From Euryodendron excelsum (Eukaryota > Streptophyta > Magnoliopsida > Ericales > Pentaphylacaceae), in contig CM065394.1 in assembly GCA_033060915.1 (NCBI GenBank), forward strand, positions 13,627,501 through 13,691,500: DNA of 64,000 bases, read 5' to 3'. The notes under the pieces are model-generated. The model searched no databases, was not told the DNA's origin, and saw nothing but the letters and a program-made list of their open reading frames with translations. Shown here in pieces: positions 55,789 through 64,000 of this stretch (its first letter is position 1; each line of letters begins with the position of its first letter). The position numbers were made by a program, and so were the translations under genes.

Positions 55789-57116
55789 TGATTGTCTCAA
55801 AAATCAAGCTCAATATAAGCTATAAACTTCAACTCACATCTATTTCTCTCAAGATTTGCAACAATTCAAATAAAATTACTTCTTAAAAAGGTAAAACAAA
55901 AACATTTGTCTTTGAAAGGTTGGTTTGGCTAAACTAAAGCAATATTAAAACAATTAAACTACTAAAATAAAAAACTTAGTTCCAATTGATCTAATCACCA
56001 AATTTGTCAAAAGTTCCAATAAGGTTAGATAACTCAAATCATTGACTTCACCGTGAGCCTTTTACTCGAATAATTTCAACTATTAAAACAATGAAATCAA
56101 TGATAATCAACTTATAATTGTAAAATATGTGATTATTGTGTTCATACTATCGATCTAAAAAACACCCATACCAAATTGAAGGTTCATGTATGAACACTCA
56201 AAGACTTAGTCAAGAACACAAAATTTCAATAGGATCTAAGAAATGATTATCATAGATTAAATTCAATGATAATTAACCTTAGAATCATAGTTCATTAAAG
56301 GCATAGATTCATAACATTAATTTGTGCAATCTCTATACTAAACTAGGATTTATGCATAGAGATTACTAAACATAACCAAGAATCTAAATTTTCTCAAAGA
56401 TCTAGAGTTCAATTGTCAAGAATTAAAAGATTTGAAAGATGAAACAATGATAAATCTATTACCTTCATTGAAAATCTTGATATCCTTTGATGATATTCAC
56501 AATTGCACCTAAGAGCAGAATTAGCTACTTGAATTTATAAGAAATTGAATTAATTCCATGAAAATTGTGCTTGATTACAATGAAAATGAAAAATTACAAA
56601 GAAATATAGAATTTCTCTCTCTAAAATTACTCCTACTACTCTCTAAAAATTCTAAAAATATGTAAAATAAGCTACGATTCCCAAATTTAGGCCTAAAACG
56701 GTTTTGAATAGGCTAAAAAATAACAGAGATGCGCGACTTGTTAACTAAGCGTTCAAACGCCTAACTAACTTGATTTAAATGCGGAAAACAAGCTTCAAAA
56801 TCTCGCTGACGTTTTGAACGATACTATTCACTGCTAACGGTCACTATCCACCCATTCGAATAGTCACTATTCACTACTAACTGTTACTATTCACTGCTAA
56901 CATGCACCATTCACCCGTTTGAATGACACTATTTATATCATTCTATACTTTTGTTCGAATTGCACCCTAATTGCTCCAAATTAAGCTCAAAATCTATACA
57001 AAACAAAATAAAGTAAGTTAATAGTAAAATCTAACTAAAGAGGTATATAAACTCCTGAACTAATGCTAACAAAACACAAATTAAGATATTTTAATTGCAC
57101 TTTTAGAGCACAATCA
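55789..57116 (-). mobile_element. LTR of the 43180 family, minus strand (1328 bp)
   Basis: The right end is the reverse complement of TGATTGTGCTCTAAAAGTGC, the left end of GAGACAATCA. It has no interior, so it is a solo LTR. The flanks GATAT (55784-55788) and CTCAT (57117-57121) do not match, so the target duplication is lost or a boundary has rearranged. Its palindromic block (56740-56930) uses ATTCGAAT and GTTTGAAC themes in place of GTAC. Confidence 0.82.
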
Positions 57117-57412
57117 CTCATTCCTTGGTAAACATGTCATTGCCTACAGGCAAATTAATTTTTTCAACATTCGGACTGCCCATGAGGCACCAATAATGAC
57201 CTTTGAAAATATAGGAGTGTTTCTGTCACTTTGATAGCTCTGATAGTTTGTGAATGCTTCTGTCAATTCAATGGTGTCAGCAGTTGGTTTTGAAAACCAC
57301 CTGATCTCGGAAAGTTTGCCTGTAATGCCTATATACACAATGAAATCCCAAAAGACACCTTGTTTTTGTTTATCTAGAAATTGTTGAGCAGACAAAAAAT
57401 GTAATGCTTACT
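57117..57412 (-). mobile_element. Giant LTR fragment, minus strand, right arm (U3 end)
   Basis: Continues with CCTTGGTAAACATGTCATTG and ends GAGCAGACAAAAAATGTAATGCTTAC, a decayed form of the GAGCGGTCAAAAATGGGGTGCTTACA end. The minus frame at 57144-57395 is a by-product. Confidence 0.72.
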
Positions 57413-57435
57413 TAATAATAATATATGATTCTTTT

Positions 57436-58714
57436 TGTGAGACCATAATTTCATAATTTCATAATTAATTTAATTATATATTATAATTAATTGAATTAGT
57501 TATTTAATTACATTTATTACATGATTAATTGGTATATAAAATTATGTGGGTGTATGTGTGTGTGGCATGTGTCATTTCATTATTGGTGAGTTAGTTGGTG
57601 GACTATTGGGTGGGAAAGTTAGCTAAATTGACTAGAAGTTGGGAGAAAAAACTTAGGTGAGGGGAAGTTTGCTAAATTGACTAAAACTTGAGAGAGAAAA
57701 ATTAGGTGAAGGGCTTGTTGACTCATCACCATTCGAATGGAGGAGAGATAGAGAGAGAGAAGTGGAAGAAGAGAGGAGAAATGAGAGAAATACGAAGAGG
57801 AGAGAAAAGAATTCGAAGAGAATTCAAGAGAAAAAACTTGTGTCCAACTTGTATTCATCAATTGAGGTAGGATTTATCATGTTCTTGCTTGATCTATTTC
57901 ATTTCTATAGTTTAGTACATGCTAGTATGTTTGATATTATGAGAGAACAAATTGATTTAGCTAAAAATATTATTTGTGGCTGAATTTTTTATCACATTAA
58001 CTTAGAGTTATGATGGTAATTTGCATTTTGGTTTCACTAAAAAATATTGTAATTTCGAATTATGGTAAATTTTTGAAGTTTAATTGTCTCTGTAGAATTC
58101 TGATACCCAGATTTGTTACTTCTACCTTGACAGAATATTAGACCAAGTTAAAGTAGTCAAAAAATTATAAACTTTTTATTGTATCTATTGGATATATGGA
58201 TGATAATATGTATCAAATTTCAGATTATTTTAATATTTGTTACCTACATTAAGAATCGCTCAAAGATGGACTATCTGTATTTGAATTCTCACTTCTACAG
58301 CACTGTCCTGTTTATAAAATATCAAATAAATACTTAGGCTTGTTTAAAAAATGTAAAATTTGGTCTGGATACTCTTTGAGGTGTTTAGTTTGAATTCACA
58401 AAGTTTTAAAATTTTTTGGTATAAGCTCATAAAGTTGTATACATGTTAGGAGGCCTGTGTTAGTTTTGGCAGATTACAGGACTTAGTATATTTTGGTACT
58501 TTTTAGCTATTGTATTACATTGGGAGCTTAATTGAGGTTATCATATGACATTTCTAATACATCATGTCAGTTATATGACTTGTTTGAGGGTGTATGCATT
58601 ATGTTTTAGTCGTATGGCGGAATTAGTCGAGATCTTTAAAGAGTAGCATATAGGGAATCGTTTGCTATTAATGTGGGGTTGAGGGACATATTGTTAGAGA
58701 TTGTTTGATACCGT
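57436..58714 (+). mobile_element. Possible LTR start of a decayed Tekay/Del-like element
   Basis: TGTGAGACCATAATTTCATAA resembles the TGTGATATCCCAAA start of the solo LTR at 58715. A GA-rich leader-like tract follows (57736-57835), then long AT-rich non-coding sequence. It ends where the solo LTR is inserted. A matching end may be 62021, but the candidate flanks (CTTTT and CTTAA) agree poorly. Confidence 0.4.
58710..58714. repeat. Target site duplication ACCGT (left)
   Basis: GCCGT at 61299-61303 differs by one base and sits exactly after the LTR end. Confidence 0.7.
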
Positions 58715-61298
58715 TGTGATATCCCAAACCTCTATCTAATTATATTAATGAGAGAATTTGTAGTGCATGTAATTATTAGTGTTAATTATTTATTCTTTTG
58801 GATAAAAAATGACCAATGAGAGGTTGTGTTGTAACTTATGCTGGAGGTGTGAGACACATGGGATTATTTCCCATGTGTGTCTTCTTATAACACACAAAAT
58901 ACACACACACACATATACACACACCCACCATTCGGTTGAGAGAGGGAGAAAGAGAGAAAGGGAAGAAGGAAGGGAAGATTGAGGGAAGAAAGGCTTGAAG
59001 CAAGAGGATTGAAGCCATTGAAGATCTCACCAAGCTTGAAGAAGGTAAGATTTTATTTCTCTCTCTCTACAATTATAAATGTATATGTATCTACCATGTG
59101 TAGATGTGTTGGGTCTTTGCATGTATGTATATATATAAGTTGGGTTTGTCTTAAGGGATTCCTTGAGTCCCAATTAGTTGAAATTGAGAGCTTGTAGCTT
59201 AATATTGGAGGATTGGAAGTGGTGGTTTGAAAAATCCCCAAATATGAAAAATGTTAGGGCTTTGATTCCTTCATTTGATCTCTTTGATTTAATTGTTCTT
59301 TCTCTCTCATTTTTAGTTATTATCATCCTTGTGGGTTAATCTTTGAGCCCTAAGAGTATTGGAAATGTTTGGTGGTGTTTGGAGGAGTTTTGGTTGTGTT
59401 TTGGTTGAAATTCGGGGGCTGCCCAGAACAGGGCGTTTGAACTCCCAATATGGAGTTCGAACTATGGAAAATAAGCCTGAGCGTTCGAACTCCCTCGAGG
59501 GGAGTTCGAACCCTCAGAGAGGGTTTTTTTTTCAGATTTTGTTCTTGGAGTTCGAACTCCCATTTGGGCGTTCGAACTCCCTGTTTTTTTGCCTGGGCGT
59601 TCGAACTCCCGCTTAGACATTCGAACCCTCTGTCAACTCGAACACTGTTTATTAAAATAGGTATAACTTTCACTAGAAAACTCAGATTGATGCACCGTTT
59701 GAAGCATTAGAAACTAGATTCATAGACCTTTGTACCTATATAAAGTTTGTTTCCTAATTCCTTATATATTGAGAGATATAGAGGTTTGAAGTTGACCCAA
59801 AATCCATGCCAACAACATTATTTTCCAAAATTTTAGTCCACCTTCCATGAATCATAACTTCTTCACCCGAAATGTGTTTTTGGCTCATGACCTATCAAAA
59901 TAAAGGCCTTTAAGCCTATTTTCAAATGAAACTAGCTTTGGGTGTGAAATCATCATTGAGGGGTGTTTGGGACTCGATGAAGGAGTCGACATTTCGGCTT
60001 TCATGTTCAAATATCAACCTCATGTTCTTATTTTACATCGGGGCTTTGTCCTATAGTTGAGCCTTGTTCTCCCGTTGTGAGAATGAGGTGTTGTTGAGTT
60101 GGGGTTGAGTGGGTTACGTGCTTAGTCTTGACTTGCATGTTATTGCTTTGCCTTAGAGTCTTGTATTGATGTTTCTTTGCTTCTACGTGCATTTGTGTAG
60201 AAATACCTTATTTGTCACCCGTCCAATTGGAGAAAGGTGAGTAACGATATGCCATGAGTAAAACTCTAGTAGTTTCTAAATGTTTTGAGCTCACCTTTAT
60301 ATCATGAATGTTTTTCATACATCTCAATGCATCAATGCTACGTTCAATTACAAATGTTATATTTCAAATGCATGTAAGCTATATTATGTTATGAATGGAA
60401 ACCATGGACTATAATGTTTAAATGAAAGAGATGCTAAGTTTCCAATGTATGGTGCCAACTCAGGTCTTCTCGTGGCAAGACCTTAATCTAGCCCGATAGT
60501 CCTACGATAAGGGATGGAAAATAAACTATCTATGTTGGGAGACGTCCCTGGCCTAAAGAGCCTTAGCGTGACCTATATGGTTACTATGAAGTCTAGCTTA
60601 TATGTCGAGTTGCAGCACACTTATGTTTTGAACTAAGAACTATGATACATTCACATGTTTTATGACAAGTTATGAAATACTATATCAAGAATAATGTTAT
60701 ATTACATCTCTTCTTATGATATTATGTTTTGAAATGTTGAAACGTTTCAAATGATGTTTACGTTACCTACAAGTTCCAAGCCTATGCTTTAAACGTTCAA
60801 AAGCTCATTTCCTTATGCATAACTGATTATCGATCCTTGTACATTGGATATAATTGCTAGTCCATGATATTTTCTCGCTCATGCATCATTGTTATTCACT
60901 AAGCATTAGCTTACGTTTTCTCAAATGATTTTCAGGTAACCAATCCGGGAGGCCCTAGAGCGAGGCCATATGTGGATTTGAGTTACGGCCCACGGGCCTG
61001 TGTTTTGTATAATGTTTGAGAGCTGGACCCAATGTTTTGTACTGATATATTGTTATAACTTTTGTGGACCTTGATTTGGTCCTTATGTATGTTATGTTTG
61101 GGATTAGGCACAATTCTACCATATATGACACAGATTATATTTTCAAGTTATTAAAAGTTCTCTTTTTCGCAATTATGCATTATTATAAATGATTATGCAT
61201 AGGTAATCAACCAATTTATGTAATGCGACCTTGGGTAGCCTTACTACTGGCCGGTCATGTACCCTAAATCCGTATAGGCCAGGTTATGGGGCGTGACA
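58715..61298 (+). mobile_element. Solo LTR (2584 bp), Tekay/Del-like
   Basis: TGTGATATCCC start and GGGGCGTGACA end with a 4-of-5 target duplication. It contains a (CA)n-like tract (58895-58925), a GA-rich leader (58935-59000), TTCGAA palindromes (59430-59640) and a long U5. It splits a gag-protease remnant, whose zinc motif begins right after the insertion. Open frames inside, such as 59359-59616, come from the palindromic repeats. Confidence 0.8.
59420..59640 (+). repeat. TTCGAA palindrome cluster
   Basis: Seven or so copies of GTTCGAACTCC or its complement. 59483-59511 is a 12-bp exact stem, GTTCGAACTCCC-TCGAG-GGGAGTTCGAAC, and 59547-59560 is the perfect palindrome GGAGTTCGAACTCC. Confidence 0.9.
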
Positions 61299-61690
61299 GC
61301 CGTGGTCCAACAAATTCTATTAGTGTGGACAGTTGGGATACATAGCAAGGAACTGTATTCAAAATCTTGCGGTAGCATTATCACTAAGTAATGTGGCTAG
61401 TAAAAGCAACAGAGCAACGGGAGTTGCACAACAGGGACAAGCTACAATGCTTGAATCCCACACTCAAGTACAAGTCGATGCCATGACGCTGAGGGATGCG
61501 CAAGCTACTCTTAATGTTGTGACAGGTATATTATCCCTAGTTGATAAAGAGGCATAAGTGTTGTTAGATTTAGGTTCTATACATTCATTTGTTTCGAGTG
61601 AGTACGTTGATTTTCAACTCACGCCCACACAGACCTTTTTGACAAGTGAGTTAATAATGGAATTCGGTTCACTGTAGTTCTAGTTGTTGC
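61299..61690 (+). pseudogene. Gag zinc knuckle and protease remnant, Tekay/Del-like
   Basis: The frame F-Y-stop-CGQLGYIARNC (61315-61356) keeps exact CX2CX4HX4C spacing but with Cys1 changed to Phe, a stop in the first loop and His changed to Tyr. The stretch DAMTLRDAQATLNVVTGILS then VLLDLGSIHSFVSSEY (Asp at 61568, aligned to the catalytic Asp of D-S/P-G) is the gag-protease junction of Tekay/Del-type chromoviruses. A TAG (about 61555) and later frame loss break it. RT and integrase are absent. Sense strand plus. Confidence 0.75.
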
Positions 61691-62021
61691 ACCGGTGGCG
61701 TCGATGTTAGTGTCAGGTGTGTCGAGTTTTGGGGGCGAGCTTTTGCTGCTTTACTTTCTTACCATGTTTTATATGAGCCATTGAGATTTAATTTTATATA
61801 TTGCTTTCTATCATGAATTTGTAATGATGTAAATAACCTATGGTTTACTTTTACTATTTGGTACGGTATGGATATACAGTTCTTGTACATATATATGTTG
61901 AGTTAATTTGCAATTTATCTTTTGGTGTGTGATAATGTGTTGTTCGCAGGCACGATAACTTGTGCGATCATGCCCTACCTAATGTGACATTAATAATATC
62001 TAATTAGGTTGGGGTGTGACA
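61691..62021 (+). mobile_element. LTR end remnant
   Basis: AT-rich sequence ending GGTTGGGGTGTGACA at 62021, like the GGGGCGTGACA end of the solo LTR upstream. Probably the tail of the 3' LTR of the element whose gag remnant precedes it. Confidence 0.5.
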
Positions 62022-63285
62022 CTTAAATTATACTAATTTTCCTTAAGGTATTTAATAATGATAGAAAGTACTCTCATGGTATCTAAAATTACATTAACCT
62101 TCCTTGTTAGTCTTGCCTTCCAGACAACGTTATCAAAAAATAACAATTTATCTTTTTACCCTTAGTTGGCTCAGCCTTTTTTTTTTTTAATTTTTACAAA
62201 AGTTAAAGAAAACAAAAAGACAAAAATATCTCTCACACATTTTAAGATAGTTTCAATCAATTTTTACCGCGCCACCTTTGATCTGGAGTAAAGTAAATTC
62301 CCCCACACCCAATCTAAAACCACTGATTTAAAAAGAAAGACATTCAAGGCCATGAACCACCACCAACCAAAAAAATCTCTGCCAGTTTAGTAGTATTTTG
62401 AGCGTTATGAACTATCTTCTAGAACAAGTCAAAATGTTTTTCACTTGTATAGAAATAAAGAAATTGCATTAAAACTTTTATTTTGAATATAAAAATCTAT
62501 AACAAAAGTCGGTGTCGTGTAATTATTCATCTCCTGACAAGCAACAGTGTTGGTACTCATTGCAAGCAAGAACCAAACCCTCGAAATCTACTGTTAGATC
62601 TCAATCTGTAAGGAGATGATAACGTTACCTGGCATTTTCTACTTGACTTCCTTCCGCTTTGCCTCTTTACATGTCACGTCTCATTTTTTTTCCCAAGTAG
62701 ACGACGTCGCCGCCCACTCCTTGTAGGGAAAATTATTCAACAGACAGTCATACTTTTAAATTACTACTTCACGTTTTTAGGATCCTACGAATGTTCACAG
62801 ATACGATGGTCTGCTTAAGTCGGTTCGTTATTTATAGAATTAAAATTTTTTTTTAAGCTCAGTTAATTTAATAAATGAATTTTAAAATTAATTTTGAAGT
62901 TTGGTTTCAAATATATATAATAATATTTTATATAATTTTTGCATTTATATTTAATATTATTTTGTTAGAAAAAATATTTATTAAAAATAACTTTAAGTTA
63001 AATAAGCAAGCTTGAGAATTATAATTTTTTTTGAGCAAGTTTAGGATTAGTTTTAGACCTATTAAAAAAAATTAGTATAAGTCCAACCCGACCAATAAAT
63101 ATCCTTAAGTGCTACTTTACCCCATATTTATGTGACGAATCTCACGTTAAGATGTTTAAATTTTAGTAGTAATAATTGATAATCTACGAACACTAAAAAT
63201 TTATTCTTCTATGGGAGCATCTTAGCTGATGACCTCAGCCCTAAGGAGGAAACCTACTATCACTTGGACTATAAGTTAGCGGTCT
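62022..63285. other. AT-rich intergenic sequence, no gene seen
   Basis: No repeat partner or coding motif recognised. Confidence 0.45.
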
Positions 63286-63446
63286 GTTCGGCATAATTTT
63301 TTTATTTAAATTTTTTTAACTTATAAGTAAAAGGATTAAAATTTTTTGTTTTTTTATTTTTATAAACTAAAAATAAGTCAAAAAGAAAAAATTAAATTTT
63401 TTTACTTATAAATTAAAAAAAATTAAGTCAAAAAGTCTTACTAAAC
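63286..63446. mobile_element. Foldback (MITE-like) element
   Basis: The left arm (AAATTTTTTTAACTTATAAG, about 63308-63327) and right arm (CTTATAAATTAAAAAAAATT, about 63405-63424) are near-exact reverse complements. The outer ends GTTCGG and CTAAAC are an imperfect inverted pair. AT content is very high, so part of the match is expected by chance. No clear target duplication. Confidence 0.4.
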
Positions 63447-64000
63447 AAATCAAGAGAAAAAAAAATTAGCTTATTCTCATATTATTATTAGTTTGGCTTA
63501 TTCTCGCATTAGCGATATGGGACTAGAATACCTATTGTAAAAAAGTCGTGCGTCCAAATGAATCAATCTGCTGATCATCCCTGCCTGTTGACCTCATCTT
63601 CCAATTCCTCCACTAGGACCGACTAGGTTCTCAGTTCCCGCCAACGTAGTCTGCATTTCTTTAGAACTCTCTCTCTCTCTCTCACAGCCTTTGAGGTACT
63701 GCTCGTATTACATTATGTGTTATTATTTAATAGAAATAGTTATCAGGCATTTTGTACTATTTGACCATTAAATTCTTCTCCATTCAAAACTCCAACTAAT
63801 AATTGAGATTCATTGTACTTATGGAAGGAGGGGCAAATTTAACACAATAATATCAAAGAAATTCTTTAATTCTTTTGGAGCGCTAGGCTCGTGTACTTCT
63901 CTCTCTACTCATATAGAGAATAGGCCTTCCACCTTTTAGGTAAAGTATTTAAACTTAACTAACAAAAAGATCTAGCACCACGTGAGTAACGGAGTAAAAA
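63447..64000. other. Intergenic sequence with (CT)n tract
   Basis: (CT)n at about 63669-63684, a common feature near plant gene starts, but no coding start is recognised before the window ends. Confidence 0.35.

Noticed and set aside
57431..62026. Complete Tekay-like element with target duplications
   Set aside because: Candidate flanks CTTTT and CTTAA agree at only three positions and the 5' LTR end is missing, so the boundaries are not supported.

Overview
This window is plant nuclear DNA, most likely from an angiosperm with a large, retrotransposon-rich genome. It is dominated by nested LTR retrotransposons, the LTR promoters are of plant type, and the primer-binding site, Gag and protease motifs belong to plant Ty3/gypsy lineages. 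I find no rRNA, tRNA, CRISPR array or intact protein-coding gene. Most open frames lie in low-complexity LTR sequence and are not genes.

Layout. 1-289 is the end of a giant LTR. 290-6752 holds two tandem copies of a gypsy-type 3' tail plus LTR. 6753-8196 is a broken chromovirus-type gag-protease followed by a polypurine tract, and its 3' LTR (8197-14775) is split by a 5.5 kb solo giant LTR (8357-13872, TSD CTAAG). 14776-18487 is mixed, mostly unclassified repeat debris. From 18488 to about 47735 a degenerate telomere-like TAGGGTTA array of about 460 bp has been blown apart. A plus-strand solo giant LTR (18570-24186, TSD TTAGG) and a minus-strand giant LTR (24386-47555, TSD ACGGT/ACAGT) inserted into it. 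The minus-strand LTR was then split by a complete 17.2 kb element (26157-44861, TSD ACTTA/ACTTG), whose 3' LTR was later hit by a 1.5 kb solo LTR (43180-44684, TSD CTTAC).

The complete element has LTRs of about 4.8 kb, a tRNA-Arg-type primer site (30911), a Tat/Ogre-type Gag zinc motif (33447), a polypurine tract (38447) and no visible polymerase. It looks like a non-autonomous, Gag-remnant-bearing relative of Ogre/Tat elements that would have depended on proteins supplied in trans.

47736-52330 is the least repetitive part and includes a weak minus-strand gene candidate (promoter near 51605, open frame 50625-50978). 52331-53790 is another solo LTR (TSD ATTTC). 55300-57412 is a giant-LTR fragment split by a minus-strand LTR. 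57436-62021 contains a decayed Tekay/Del-like gag-protease remnant split by a 2.6 kb solo LTR (58715-61298, TSD ACCGT/GCCGT). 62022-64000 is AT-rich with one foldback (MITE-like) element.

The most interesting pattern is that several LTR families carry long, nearly perfect inverted repeats in the promoter-proximal part of the LTR. The palindrome sequence differs between families, and sometimes between close copies, while the symmetry is kept.
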